Assembly (NCBI GenBank): GCA_964551995.1
Contig: CAZKFD010000026.1
Span: 1-58,590 of the forward strand
Length of the DNA: 58,590 nucleotides
Source of the DNA: DATKJS01 sp964551995
GTDB lineage: Bacteria > Acidobacteriota > Aminicenantia > Aminicenantales > Saccharicenantaceae
Direction: 5' to 3'
Each line of letters begins with the position of its first letter. Position 1 is the first letter of the stretch. The notes under the pieces were generated by a model. The model was given only the letters and a program-made list of their open reading frames with translations. It had not been told where the DNA came from and did not search any database. Below are positions 25,863 through 35,393 of this stretch, in pieces. The position numbers were made by a program, and so were the translations under genes.

Positions 25863-26699
25863 TCAGGAATACCTTCGGATGAACCGGTTCATCAGGTAAT
25901 ACGTCGCGATATTGACGGCCAGGATGGCGATGATCAGGACGGCCGCGGTCCCGTAGGCCCGGGGCATGGAGATCCCCTCCCGGGCCATGATGTAGAAATG
26001 GACCGACATCGTCCGGGACGAGGAGAAGACCGATGTCGGGATCCTCAGGGCGCTCCCGGCGGTGAAGATCACCGCCGCCGTCTCGCCAATGCTCCGGCCG
26101 ACGCTCAGGATGACGCCGGTCACGATCCCGGGCAGGGCCGAGGGCAGGACGACGCGCGTGACGGTCTGCCACTTCGTGCTCCCCAGCGAAAAGCTGACGG
26201 TCCGGTAGTCCGGCGGGACGCTCTTGATCGCCTCCTCGCTCGTCCGGATGATCGTCGGCAGGATCATAAAAGCCAGGGTCAGACCGCCGCTGAGGATTGA
26301 CCAGCCGAAGCCGAGCTTGGTGACGAACAGGATGAAGCCGAAGAGGCCGAAGATGATGGACGGGATGCCGGCCAGGCACTCGGCGCCGAACCGGATGACC
26401 CGCGTCATGGCGTTCTCCCAGGTGTACTCCGTCAAGTAGATCGCCGTGCCCACACCGAGGGGGGTGGCGATGAGGATGGCGAAGGCCGTCAGGGAGACCG
26501 TCCCGATGACGGTCGAGAAGATCCCTCCGCCCTTCCCCATGTCGACCGGATTCTTCGTCAGGAAACCGACGTCGATGACGGGCAGGCCCTTCCTCAGGAC
26601 GAAAACGATGATGAAGACCAGGACTCCGATCGTCATGGCCGTCATGACCCAGAGGAGGGCGGTCGCGACGCGCTGCTCGAGCCGTGGCCCCAGCCTCAT
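25863..26699 (-). CDS. pstA: Phosphate ABC transporter permease PstA
   Basis: Inner-membrane permease subunit, 278 residues and about six transmembrane helices. The BPD_transp_1 coupling (EAA) region is SFSLGSTKWQTVTRVVLPSALPGIVTGVILSVGRSIGETA, with the PstA-like GKGGGIFSTVIGTVSLT and ATPLGVGTAIYLTEY segments upstream. Its start overlaps the pstC stop by four bases, and pstB2 begins 21 bases after its end. Together with PstC it forms the phosphate channel. Confidence 0.95.
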   Translation of the reverse strand: MRLGPRLEQRVATALLWVMTAMTIGVLVFIIVFVLRKGLPVIDVGFLTKNPVDMGKGGGIFSTVIGTVSLTAFAILIATPLGVGTAIYLTEYTWENAMTRVIRFGAECLAGIPSIIFGLFGFILFVTKLGFGWSILSGGLTLAFMILPTIIRTSEEAIKSVPPDYRTVSFSLGSTKWQTVTRVVLPSALPGIVTGVILSVGRSIGETAAVIFTAGSALRIPTSVFSSSRTMSVHFYIMAREGISMPRAYGTAAVLIIAILAVNIATYYLMNRFIRRYS

Positions 26700-27562
26700 C
26701 GTCCCGGACCTCCGCGTCGCGACGAGGTGACGTTGGCGACGGTATTCAGGATCATGATGATGACGAACAAGACGACGCCCGTGGCGAAGAGGGCCTGGCG
26801 GTGCTCGCCGGCCGCGTAGCCCATCTCCAGGGCGATGTTCGAAGTCAGCGTCCGGACCGGGTCGAGGATCGAATGCGGCACGCTGATGGCGTTGCCGGCG
26901 ATCATGATCACGGCCATGGTCTCACCGACGGCCCGGCCCATGCCCAAGATGATGGAGGCGATGATGCCCGACCGCGCCGCCGGAAGGATGACCATCTTGA
27001 CCGTCTGCAGCTTGGTCGCTCCGAGGGCCAGCGAACCCTCCCGGTAGGCGGCCGGGACGGCCTGGATGGAGTCCACGGAGATGCTGATGATGGTCGGAAG
27101 GACCATGACCCCGAGGATGATGGAAGCGGCTAGGACCGAAAGGCCCGGGCCGCCGAGCTTCTCGCGGATGAAGGGTATGAGGATAACGACACCCATGAAG
27201 CCGTAGACGACGGAAGGGATGCCCGCCAGGAGCTCGATGACGGGCTTGATGACCCGGCGGACCCGCCGGGAGGAGAATTCGGTCAGGACGATGGCGCAGG
27301 CCAGCCCGAAGGGAATCCCGACGGTCATCGCGCCGGCCGTGACGTAAAGGGAGCCGACGATCATCGGCCACAGGCCGAAGCTCTTCTCCAGGGGATACCA
27401 GTCCCGGCCGGCGAGGAAGCTCTTCACGCCGTATTTGAACATCACGGGCGTGCCCTCGCCAAACATGAAGATGGTGATGACGGCCAGAACGGAAACAGCG
27501 GAAAAGGCGATCATGAGGAGGGCCAGGCGGATCAGCCGGTCCCTCCGCTCGAGCCGGTTCAT
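26696..27562 (-). CDS. pstC: Phosphate ABC transporter permease PstC
   Basis: Inner-membrane permease subunit of 288 residues with six predicted helices. PstC features are FGEGTPVMFKYGVKSFLAGRDWYPLEKSFGLWPMIVGSLYVT, GIPSVVYGFMGVVILIPF, and the coupling loop GSLALGATKLQTVKMVILPAARSGIIASIILGMGRAVGETMAV. It lies 43 bases after pstS and overlaps pstA by four bases. Confidence 0.95.
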   Translation of the reverse strand: MNRLERRDRLIRLALLMIAFSAVSVLAVITIFMFGEGTPVMFKYGVKSFLAGRDWYPLEKSFGLWPMIVGSLYVTAGAMTVGIPFGLACAIVLTEFSSRRVRRVIKPVIELLAGIPSVVYGFMGVVILIPFIREKLGGPGLSVLAASIILGVMVLPTIISISVDSIQAVPAAYREGSLALGATKLQTVKMVILPAARSGIIASIILGMGRAVGETMAVIMIAGNAISVPHSILDPVRTLTSNIALEMGYAAGEHRQALFATGVVLFVIIMILNTVANVTSSRRGGPGR

Positions 27563-27605
27563 GAAACGGTCTCCCCTCCTCCTTCATCCCCGGTTCGAGA
27601 GCGGC

Positions 27606-28403
27606 TCATCGGGCGGGGATGAGCCCCTCCTTCTTGATGAGCTCCTGTCCTTCCGCGGAGAGCACGAAATCGATGAATTCCTTGGCCAGCCCCGAGGGCT
27701 CGCCGCGGCTCAGGAACAGGAAGGGCCGGACCAGCTTGTAGCGGCCCTCGAGGATGTTATTCTCGTTGCCCTCCACGCCGTCAAGGCTGAGCGCCCGGAC
27801 TTCCTCGTTGACGAGCCCGAGCGAGATGAAGCCGACGGCATAGGGATCGTTGGCCACGATCTCGCGGACCGTGCCGTTGGAGTCCTCCGTGATGGCCCCC
27901 TTGAAGATCCTCGCCTTCCCCATGACGAGCTCCTGGAAGGCGCCTCTGGTGCCCGAGCCTTCCTCGCGGGTTACGACGGTGATCTCCCGGTCGGGGCCGC
28001 CGAGCATCATCCAGTTCCGGAGGCTGCCCTCGAACATCTCCTTGATCTGCTCGAGGGTCGCACCCCGGACGGGATTCGACGGGTTGACGACGATCGCCAG
28101 GCCGTCGCGCGCGACAACGATCTCATGGAGGATTTTCTCCTCCGGCTTGAGTTCCCGGGAGGACGTTCCAATCTGACAGGCCCCGCTCAGACAGGCCTGG
28201 ATGCCGGCACTCGAGCCGCCGCCCTGGACATTGACGCCGATCCCGGGATGCCTTTCCATGAAGACCTCCGCCCACTTATCGGCGAAGGGCTGGACGCTTG
28301 TCGACCCGGCGACGATCAGGCTGGTCTCGGAGCGGTTCCGGCCGCAGCACAGAAGGCAGGCCGCGACGAGGATGATGAGTCCGGTGAAGACGCGGCGTCG
28401 CAT
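27606..28403 (-). CDS. pstS: Phosphate-binding lipoprotein PstS
   Basis: Periplasmic phosphate receptor of the Pst importer, 265 residues. The signal peptide ends in a Cys pair (LVAACLLCCGRN), so it is probably a lipoprotein. Ligand-site segments typical of PstS are IVAGSTSVQPFADKWAE, VQGGGSSAGIQACLSGACQIG, VVTREEGSGTRGAFQELV and SNGTVREIVANDPYAVGFISLG. It is the first gene of the operon, which has no phoU, phoB or phoR in the window. Confidence 0.94.
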   Translation of the reverse strand: MRRRVFTGLIILVAACLLCCGRNRSETSLIVAGSTSVQPFADKWAEVFMERHPGIGVNVQGGGSSAGIQACLSGACQIGTSSRELKPEEKILHEIVVARDGLAIVVNPSNPVRGATLEQIKEMFEGSLRNWMMLGGPDREITVVTREEGSGTRGAFQELVMGKARIFKGAITEDSNGTVREIVANDPYAVGFISLGLVNEEVRALSLDGVEGNENNILEGRYKLVRPFLFLSRGEPSGLAKEFIDFVLSAEGQELIKKEGLIPAR

Positions 28404-28437
28404 ACGGCAAATACTGATTTGAAGGCGTTCGGAGGGA

Positions 28438-28465
28438 ATTATAAACGAAATCGGGACAGGGTCAA
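28438..28465 (-). promoter_or_regulatory. Promoter of the pst operon
   Basis: Minus strand TTGACC (28465-28460), 16-base spacer and perfect TATAAT (28443-28438), 35 bases before the pstS ATG. No clear Pho box (CTGTCAT repeats) was recognised, so control by phosphate cannot be shown from sequence. Confidence 0.8.
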
Positions 28466-28524
28466 AGCCGAAATTCAGTCGAACGGCACAATGGCGGGCC
28501 TCCGGCTGGCGAAATCATCCTCTG

Positions 28525-30405
28525 TCAGTCCACCGGCAGGTCTCCGGCGTCGAGGGCCCGGAGCCGGGCCTCGAAATCCGCCTTCTTGCCCTCGTATGCC
28601 GAAGTCAGCGTTTCGAGCTCACCGAGCAGGGCGTCGATCGTCTTCTTGGCCTCGTGCATCTGCCGGGAGAGGTCGACGACGCGGCTCCCCTGGCGGGCTT
28701 GGGAGACTTCGACGAGCTTCCGGCCGAGCTCCTTGAGCGCGGCGTCCCGGCTCTCAACGGCCTTTTCGATTTCGGCCATCCTCGTTTCGAGCGGCCGCAG
28801 CGCCCGGGACCTCTCCGTGACGATCTCCGAGCGGAGACGGCGGAGCTCCTTGGGCGTCGGCCTCTCTTCCGTCACGCCGCCGTTGCGCGGCCCGGAGCTT
28901 CCGGCCGGCCGTGGCATGACTTCGTCCTGCCATCCGACCTTTTCCAGGAACCGCTGGTATCCGCCCTCGTAGACGATGATGTCGTCGTTGTCGAAGACGA
29001 CGAGACGCTCGGCCAGGGCGTGGAGGAACATCTCGTTGTGGGTCACCATGACGACGGCGCCGTCGAAGCTGTCGATGGCCTCGAGCAGGGCGTCATTCGA
29101 CTCGATATCGAGGTGGTTCGTCGGCTCGTCGAGGAGGAGGAGGTTGATCGGCGTCGCGATGAGCCTGCCGAGCAAGACCCGGCTCTTCTCTCCCCCCGAG
29201 AGCACGGCGATCTTCTTCAGGGCGTCATCGCCCTCGAACATCATCCCGCCGGCGATGAACCGCGCCCGCTTGGGGTCGCCCTCGGGGTCCGCCGCGGCGA
29301 TCTCCTCGAGGACCGTGTTCGCCCCGTTCAGCGTGGTGATGTGGGTCTGCTCAAAATAGCCCGGGGTGACCGACTGAGGGGAGGTGATCTCCCCAGACCG
29401 GGGCGTGAGGTCCCCCGCGAGGAGCTTGAGGAGGGTCGTCTTGCCGCGCCCGTTCCGCCCGATGACGAAGACGCGGTCCTTGGCGCCGATGCTGATCGAG
29501 AACCTCCGGATCAGGGGCCGGTCCGGCGTATAGGCAAAGGAGAGGTCCCGGACATCCATGGCGTACTTATGGAAGGACGGCTTCTCGGCGAAGCTGAATT
29601 CCAGGGTCTTGACGGTTTCAAGCCTTTCCCGCTTCTCCATCTTCTCGAGCGACTTGATCCGGGACTGGACGAGCCCCCCCAGCCGGGCCTTGGCGCGGAA
29701 GCGCGTGATAAAAAGGTCCATCTCCTTCTTTTTGCGCTCGTCGTTGATCCGCGTCTTCTCGTAGATCTCTTCCTCGGCGGCGATCTGCTCGTAATATTTC
29801 CCCGTGTCCCCTTTGATCTTCCGGACCTTCCGCCGGTGGATGCCCAGGATGTGCGTGGCGACGCTGTCCATGAAGCTCCGGTCGTGGGTGATGATCATCA
29901 TCTCGCCGGGCCAGGCGACGAGAAAGCGCTCGAGCCACCGGATCGACGTAATGTCGAGGTAGTTGCTCGGCTCGTCGAGGAGGAGCATCTGGAAATCCCC
30001 GAGGAGGGCCTTGGCCACGTTGAGCCGGACCTGGTAGCCGCCCGAGAGCTCCGCGGGGGCCTTATCGAGGTCCGCCGGCTCGAAGCCGAGCCCGGCGAGG
30101 ACCTTCTCGACCCGCCAGGTTTCGTCCCGCGCGTCGTGGGCCAAGGCCCCGGCGGCCTCGTCCCGGACAGTGGCGGCGGTGAACCTGATGGCCTGCTCGA
30201 CGTAGCCGATGCGGTAGTTCCTGGGCCTGGAGATCGCGCCGGCGTCGGGCTCCTCCTCGCCCACGATCATCCGGAAGAGCGTCGTCTTGCCGTGGCCGTT
30301 CCGGCCCACGACCCCGACACGCTCGCGCCGGTTGATTTTGAAGCTCACGGAATCGAACAGCGACTGCTTCCCGTAGCTCTTCGAAAGGTCATCGACGATG
30401 ATCAT
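28525..30405 (-). CDS. ABC-F family ATPase (Uup/EttA-like ribosome-associated)
   Basis: A 626-residue soluble protein with two ABC domains and no membrane segment. ABC1 carries VGRNGHGKTTLF and LSGGYQVRLNVAKALL...LLLDEPSNYLDI; ABC2 carries IGRNGRGKTTLL and LSGGEKSRVLLGRL...LLLDEPTNHLDIESN. The linker between them (about residues 240-290, KKKEMDLFITRFRAKA) is the P-site tRNA interaction motif region of ABC-F factors, and the C-terminal 90 residues form a coiled coil as in Uup. Members act on ribosomes during translation or antibiotic protection. Confidence 0.93.
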   Translation of the reverse strand: MIIVDDLSKSYGKQSLFDSVSFKINRRERVGVVGRNGHGKTTLFRMIVGEEEPDAGAISRPRNYRIGYVEQAIRFTAATVRDEAAGALAHDARDETWRVEKVLAGLGFEPADLDKAPAELSGGYQVRLNVAKALLGDFQMLLLDEPSNYLDITSIRWLERFLVAWPGEMMIITHDRSFMDSVATHILGIHRRKVRKIKGDTGKYYEQIAAEEEIYEKTRINDERKKKEMDLFITRFRAKARLGGLVQSRIKSLEKMEKRERLETVKTLEFSFAEKPSFHKYAMDVRDLSFAYTPDRPLIRRFSISIGAKDRVFVIGRNGRGKTTLLKLLAGDLTPRSGEITSPQSVTPGYFEQTHITTLNGANTVLEEIAAADPEGDPKRARFIAGGMMFEGDDALKKIAVLSGGEKSRVLLGRLIATPINLLLLDEPTNHLDIESNDALLEAIDSFDGAVVMVTHNEMFLHALAERLVVFDNDDIIVYEGGYQRFLEKVGWQDEVMPRPAGSSGPRNGGVTEERPTPKELRRLRSEIVTERSRALRPLETRMAEIEKAVESRDAALKELGRKLVEVSQARQGSRVVDLSRQMHEAKKTIDALLGELETLTSAYEGKKADFEARLRALDAGDLPVD

Positions 30406-30467
30406 GGGACGATGCGCAAGTTTCCAAACAGAACATTCTACAACAACGGACGCCGGGCGCCTCCGAG

Positions 30468-30893
30468 CTATTTTCCGATCATCTCCCCCTTAATGGTCTT
30501 GGTCTGGTGCCCGCCCTTCGTCACATGCAGCTGAAGGCCTTCGTGTCCGGGCAGCCAGACTTCGGCGAGGACATAGACCGTGAAGTATTCGGTGTAGGAG
30601 GGCTCGAAGTTGCCGACCGCGTCGAAGACGATCTGGGGCTCCACGACCGCGGCCTTCTGCGGCTCGAACTTCTTGAGTATCGGGACCGGGATTTCCCGGC
30701 CCGTCGCGAGCTGGGTGAGGACGACCTGCCCCGCCCCCTTCATGGTCACCGAGTACTCGCCCTGGGGGAGCTTTATTCCGCCGGCCTCGAACTCAAAGGG
30801 GACTTTGAACCGGGCCTGTGCGGAGACCGGGGGCGCGTCCCCGGCGAGGGCGAACGCTACTATCGCGACCGGAATCACGGACAACCGTTTCAT
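30468..30893 (-). CDS. Small exported protein of unknown function
   Basis: A 141-residue protein with a signal peptide (MKRLSVIPVAIVAFALAG to PVSAQA) followed by a compact beta-rich domain (FKVPFEFEAGGIKLPQGEYSVTMKG, VVLTQLATGREIPVP). The second of two nearby ATG codons (30893) was taken as the start because the aggagg ribosome-binding site abuts the first and is correctly spaced for the second. Similar exported proteins are common in acidobacteria-like genomes, with no known function. It stands alone between the ABC-F and aminotransferase genes. Confidence 0.8.
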   Translation of the reverse strand: MKRLSVIPVAIVAFALAGDAPPVSAQARFKVPFEFEAGGIKLPQGEYSVTMKGAGQVVLTQLATGREIPVPILKKFEPQKAAVVEPQIVFDAVGNFEPSYTEYFTVYVLAEVWLPGHEGLQLHVTKGGHQTKTIKGEMIGK

Positions 30894-30997
30894 GTCCATC
30901 CTCCTCTTGGTATCAGACTCGGCCGTTCGGCCGGGCTTCGCGAGGGCTCCGCCTGGTCCGGCGCCGGCCGCGGCTTCGGGGAGATTCCGGCCCGCCG

Positions 30998-32362
30998 TCA
31001 CACCGTGACTTCAGCCGGGTAGCCGGGGATCGGCTCCGGAGTATCAGGAACGCCGCTCTTGAGGGCGTCTTCCATGCCGTCGATGAACGTGTCGATTTCC
31101 TCAAGGGTCGTGTAGACGTTGGGCGAAACGCGGAGCGCCGTGTAGTCAAAGACGGAGTTCGGCGGCGCGCCGCCGACGAGCGGGACGACGATGATCCGGT
31201 ATTTGTCCATCAGGAACTTCGCCAGGGCCCCGACGTCGGCCCCTTCCATGCCGACCGCGGCGACGCCCCACGCCTGCACGGGCTCGCTGAAGTCCGACAG
31301 GATCTTGATGCGCGGGTGCGCCTTGAGGGCGTTGACCCAGCGCAGGTTCAGGTAGCGGAGCCGGGCCGCCTTGCGTTCCGCGCCGATGGCCTGATGGAAG
31401 GCCAGAGATTCGCCCAAGGCCGCGCGGATGGCCCAGGGGTGGGTGCCGATGGCCTCGAACTTCCGGATGTCGTCGTCCTGCTGCTCCGGAGCCGCCTGCA
31501 GGGGCCAGAACTTCGGGATCATCTCCCGCCGGACGTAAAGGCAGCCGTTGCCGATCGGGGCCAGGAGCCACTTGTGCAGGCTGACCCCGTAGGCATCGCA
31601 CTCGAGGTCCCGCAGCTTGAACGGGAAGTGCCCCAGGGCGTGCGCCCCGTCGACGATGGTCACGATCCCCTTCGAGCGGGCCAGACGGGAGAGGCGCTGG
31701 ACCGGGAACAGCTGGGCCGTGAGGTTCGTGATGTGGCAGAAATGGAAAACCTTCGTCTGGGGGGTGACGGCCTTCTCGAACATGTTGTAGAGGAAGTCCT
31801 GGGTCGCGGGCACCGGGAACTGGAGCCGGGTCACCTTGATGCCCTGGCGGCGCATCCGCTGGTCCCAGGTGGTCAGCATCCGGGGATAGTCCTGTTCGGT
31901 CGTGATGACCTCGTCGCCGGCCTTGAGGTCGATCCCGTTCTGCACGATCTGCAGGGATTCGGAGGCGCCGCGGGTCAGGGCCATCTCCTCGGGGTCGCAG
32001 CCGAACTCGGCGGCCATCCGCCGGCGGAGCGTCTGGATGTTCCCCGCCACCATCCCCTGATAGTGGACGGGCAGCATGTTGATCATGTCCATGTAGCGCC
32101 AGCACGATTCCAGCGCCACCCGGGGAGCCGGGCAGGTGAAGCCGTTGTTAAGGTTGATGAGCGAGCGATCGAGCTTGAACGCGAGCTGGATCTCCCGCCA
32201 GTAGAACTCCTCCTTCGCGACCTCTTCGGGGGTCATGTTCTCAACCGATTGGGCGGCGTCCAACACGCGTTCGAGCGCGTTCGCCCTGAATGCCACCGCC
32301 GCCGTCCCAGCCGCTCCGGCCAGCCTCAGAAACGCCCGCCGAGTCCACGTCACCGATTTCAT
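30998..32362 (-). CDS. Tat-exported class V aminotransferase-like PLP enzyme
   Basis: A 454-residue fold-type I PLP protein of the class V / isopenicillin-N-epimerase-like group. The start at 32362 was chosen for its gaggagg ribosome-binding site and gives a twin-arginine signal, TRRAFLRLAGAAGTAA, so export of the folded enzyme to the periplasm is expected. PLP-site features are TRGASESLQIVQNGI, IVDGAHALGHFPF with the Asp that contacts the pyridine nitrogen, and the Schiff-base Lys in VSLHKWLLAPIGNG. The substrate is unknown; epimerase, lyase or transaminase activity are all possible. Confidence 0.87.
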   Translation of the reverse strand: MKSVTWTRRAFLRLAGAAGTAAVAFRANALERVLDAAQSVENMTPEEVAKEEFYWREIQLAFKLDRSLINLNNGFTCPAPRVALESCWRYMDMINMLPVHYQGMVAGNIQTLRRRMAAEFGCDPEEMALTRGASESLQIVQNGIDLKAGDEVITTEQDYPRMLTTWDQRMRRQGIKVTRLQFPVPATQDFLYNMFEKAVTPQTKVFHFCHITNLTAQLFPVQRLSRLARSKGIVTIVDGAHALGHFPFKLRDLECDAYGVSLHKWLLAPIGNGCLYVRREMIPKFWPLQAAPEQQDDDIRKFEAIGTHPWAIRAALGESLAFHQAIGAERKAARLRYLNLRWVNALKAHPRIKILSDFSEPVQAWGVAAVGMEGADVGALAKFLMDKYRIIVVPLVGGAPPNSVFDYTALRVSPNVYTTLEEIDTFIDGMEDALKSGVPDTPEPIPGYPAEVTV

Positions 32363-32523
32363 GCCAGACCTCCTCGCACGTGCCGTTGTGGGAATGGGTG
32401 TGCCCGCTGCGTCGGCCGGCCGATTCTGGCTCTTCCGTCCCGCCGTTCGGACATCGCCGCGATTGTAGATGAGGACCCGAAAGAATGTCAAGGATCGGGC
32501 CGCGGACAGGGGATCCCCCCCCC

Positions 32524-35226
32524 TCAATCAATCACGTAGATCCCGAGCTTCCGGTTGACGGCCTTGACGGCCTCCATGACCCAGAACGGGAGCGACGAGA
32601 ACACGAGGATCACGCCGAGGTCCGTCAGGCTCAGGGGTTGGGTCTTGAAGATCGGCTGGAAAAACGGCGCGTAGATGATCGCGAGCTGCAGCAGGAACGA
32701 CCCGACGTTGGCGACGACGAGGCCGGGGTTGCTGAAGATGCCCAACGTGAAGAAGGACTCCATCTGGCTCCGGCAGCTGAACGAATGGAAGAGCTCGCTG
32801 CAGGTGAGGACCGCCAGGGCCACGGTCCGGGCCCGGCCGATCCCCTCACCCTCGGCCGACAGGACATACACGAAGGCCGAGAGCGTGCAGAAGGCGATGA
32901 AGAGGCCCTGGAACGCCATGAGCCAACCCCTGTCGCGCGTGATCACCGGCTCGCCTGGCCTGCGGGGCGGGCGGCTCATGATCCGCGGGTCCACGGGCTC
33001 CACTCCGAGGGCCAGGGCCGGGAGCCCGTCCGTCACGAGGTTGACCCAGAGGATCTGGATGGGGAGGAGTGGGACCGGGAGGCCTATGAGGGAGGCGGCG
33101 AACATCACCAGGATCTCGCCGGAATTGCAGGAGAGCAGAAAATGGATGAACTTCTTGATATTGTCGTAGATGCCGCGGCCTTCCTCCACGGCGGCGACGA
33201 TGGAGGCGAAATTGTCGTCGGTGACGACCATGTCGGAGACTTCCTTGGTCACGTCCGTCCCGGTGATGCCCATGGCGACTCCGATGTCCGCCTCCTTGAC
33301 GGCCGGAGCGTCGTTGACGCCGTCGCCGGTCATGGCCACGATCTCGCCCTTCCGACGCCAGGCGCGGACAGCGCGGAGCTTGTGCTCGGGGGAGACGCGC
33401 GCGTAGACGACCGTGCGCTCGACGGCCCGGCCGAGCTCCTCGTCCGTCAGGCGGTTGACCTCCTCACCCGTCATGGCCTCGGAACCGCGGTCGAAGAATC
33501 CGAGCTCGCGGGCGACGGCGACCGCCGTGTTTTTGTGGTCTCCGGTGATCATGACCGTCCGGATTCCGGAGGAGAGGCATTTGCCGATGGCTTCCCGGAC
33601 CTCGGGCCGCGGCGGATCCATCATGGCGATGAGCCCGGAGAACGTGAGCCCGCGCTCGATGTCCGCCGCCTCGAAAGAGGCGGGCTCCGTGTCCAGGGTC
33701 TTGGAGGCGACGGCCAGAACGCGCAGGGCCTGTCCGGCGAGCTCGCCGTTGGCCGCGATGATCCGCTTCCGGTCCTCGTCCGTCATGGGCCGCTCGCGGC
33801 CGTTTTCCAGGATGTGGGTGCAGTCGCCCAGCAGGACGTCCGGCGCCCCCTTGGTGAAAACCTGTACGTCCTGGTCAGTCCGGCGGACGATCGTCATCTT
33901 CTTTCGGTCGGGATCAAAGGGAATCTCCTCGAGCAGGGTGAAGGACCGCTCCTCCTCATGCTTCCAGATGCCCGCTTTGGCGGCACACACGAGGATCGCG
34001 ACCTCCGTGGGGTCGCCGAAGACGCGCGTCCGGCCGTTCTCCACGACAAGCCGGGCGCTGTTGCAGAGAGCTCCGGTGAGAAGGCTTCTCAGCAGGTCGG
34101 GAGAGGTTTCCGGAGGGACGGCCAAGTCGTTGACGAAAAAACCGCCTTGCGGATCGTAGCCGGTGCCAGTCACCTGGAATGCCTGCAGGGACGTCCAGAC
34201 GGCCCGGACGGTCATTTCGTTCCGGGTCAGGGTCCCGGTCTTGTCCGAACAGATGACCGTCGCGCATCCCAGGGTCTCGACCGTCGGCAGCTTGCGGATG
34301 AGGACATGGCGCCGGACCATCCTCTGGACGCCGATCGTCAGGGCGATGGTGACGACCGCGGGGAGGCCTTCCGGAATGGCCGCAACGGCCAGGCTGACCG
34401 AAGTCAGGAACATCTCGAGGAGCCGTCCGCCCCGGTATATCTCGAGCCCGAAAACGACGGCTACGAGGGCGAAGCATGCGTAGATGATCCATTTGCCGAA
34501 CTGCTCGAGCCGCCGCTCGAGAGGCGTCGTTTCTTTGACGATGCTCTGGACCAGCCCGGCGATCCGGCCGAGCTCGGTCCGCATCCCCGTCTCGACGACG
34601 ATCATGCGCGCCTTGCCGGAGACGACGGAGGTTCCCATGTAGGCGATATTGGCGCGGTCGGCAAGGGGAATCTCCTCCTCTTCGAGAGCCAGCCTGGTCT
34701 TGGCCACCGGCGCGGACTCCCCGGTCAGGCTCGCCTCATCGACGGTGAAGTTCGGCGTGTGCCAGACGATGCGCGCGTCCGCGGGGATGCGGTCGCCGGC
34801 CTCCAGCTCGACGAGGTCGCCGGGAACGATCTCCCGGGACGGAACGACAGCAGGCGCGGCGTCACGGACGACTTTGGAGGAGGGGGCCGCGAGCTTCTTC
34901 AGGGCGGCGAGGCTCCTCTCGGCCCGGTATTCCTGGACGAAACCCAGGACGGCGTTGAGAATGATGATGGCAAGGATGGCCAGCGCGTCCAGCCATTCCC
35001 GAAGGAACCCGGACACGATCGCCGCGACGATCAGAACCCAAATGATGAGGCTTTCGAACTGCTCGATAAAGATGGCGAGCGATCCCCGGCCTTTTTGCTC
35101 GCGGAGCTCGTTGGGGCCGAAATCCCGGAGCCTCCGCCGGGCCTCGTCCGCCCGCAGCCCGGCCTTAGGGTCGGTGCCCAGAGACCCGCAAACATCGCTC
35201 TCGCCGAGGCGCCACCAATCCTTCAT
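32524..35226 (-). CDS. P-type cation-transporting ATPase (Ca2+/SERCA-like, P2 type)
   Basis: A 900-residue inner-membrane pump. The phosphorylated Asp is Asp328 in ICSDKTGTLTRNEM. TGES (LTGESAPVAKT) for dephosphorylation, KGAPD for ATP binding, MITGDH and MTGDGVNDAPAVKEADIGVAMG for the hinge are all present. The ion-site helices read AAIPEGLPAVVT (M4) and LPIQILWVNLVTDGLPALALG (M6), matching Ca2+ pumps; a Mn2+ or Na+ variant cannot be excluded. It starts with the cation-ATPase N-terminal domain and has a TATAAT box at 35304-35309 upstream. Confidence 0.94.
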   Translation of the reverse strand: MKDWWRLGESDVCGSLGTDPKAGLRADEARRRLRDFGPNELREQKGRGSLAIFIEQFESLIIWVLIVAAIVSGFLREWLDALAILAIIILNAVLGFVQEYRAERSLAALKKLAAPSSKVVRDAAPAVVPSREIVPGDLVELEAGDRIPADARIVWHTPNFTVDEASLTGESAPVAKTRLALEEEEIPLADRANIAYMGTSVVSGKARMIVVETGMRTELGRIAGLVQSIVKETTPLERRLEQFGKWIIYACFALVAVVFGLEIYRGGRLLEMFLTSVSLAVAAIPEGLPAVVTIALTIGVQRMVRRHVLIRKLPTVETLGCATVICSDKTGTLTRNEMTVRAVWTSLQAFQVTGTGYDPQGGFFVNDLAVPPETSPDLLRSLLTGALCNSARLVVENGRTRVFGDPTEVAILVCAAKAGIWKHEEERSFTLLEEIPFDPDRKKMTIVRRTDQDVQVFTKGAPDVLLGDCTHILENGRERPMTDEDRKRIIAANGELAGQALRVLAVASKTLDTEPASFEAADIERGLTFSGLIAMMDPPRPEVREAIGKCLSSGIRTVMITGDHKNTAVAVARELGFFDRGSEAMTGEEVNRLTDEELGRAVERTVVYARVSPEHKLRAVRAWRRKGEIVAMTGDGVNDAPAVKEADIGVAMGITGTDVTKEVSDMVVTDDNFASIVAAVEEGRGIYDNIKKFIHFLLSCNSGEILVMFAASLIGLPVPLLPIQILWVNLVTDGLPALALGVEPVDPRIMSRPPRRPGEPVITRDRGWLMAFQGLFIAFCTLSAFVYVLSAEGEGIGRARTVALAVLTCSELFHSFSCRSQMESFFTLGIFSNPGLVVANVGSFLLQLAIIYAPFFQPIFKTQPLSLTDLGVILVFSSLPFWVMEAVKAVNRKLGIYVID

Positions 35227-35303
35227 TCGGTCATGCGTCCTATGCCGGTTGCCCGGGAGCGGTCCGGAGAGAGGACTTCTCCTCCCGAGCCGAGGCGGAG
35301 ATT

Positions 35304-35309
35304 ATTATA
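35304..35309 (-). promoter_or_regulatory. -10 box of the P-type ATPase gene
   Basis: Perfect TATAAT on the minus strand 78 bases before the ATG; the -35 (TTTGCT or TTGCTT at 15-16 bases) is weak. Confidence 0.45.
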
Positions 35310-35350
35310 CTGAACTCGCGTCGAAAGCAAACAGAGGCAGAGAAGCCCTC

Positions 35351-35379
35351 TTCCCTCCTGATCGGAAAACATGTATAAT
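35351..35379 (+). promoter_or_regulatory. Promoter of tRNA-Pro(CGG)
   Basis: TTCCCT (35351-35356), 17-base spacer and perfect TATAAT (35374-35379), 14 bases before the tRNA. Confidence 0.5.
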
Positions 35380-35393
35380 AAGCCGCTCAAGAT

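Noticed and set aside
28654..30534. 626-codon plus-strand open frame opposite the ABC-F gene
   Set aside because: Antisense shadow of a well-conserved ABC-F ATPase; no recognisable motif of its own.
32485..35313. 942-codon plus-strand open frame opposite the P-type ATPase
   Set aside because: Composition is that of a mirror frame (Asp/Glu/Gly/Arg/Leu-rich), with no ribosome-binding site or family motif; the minus strand carries a complete P-type ATPase.
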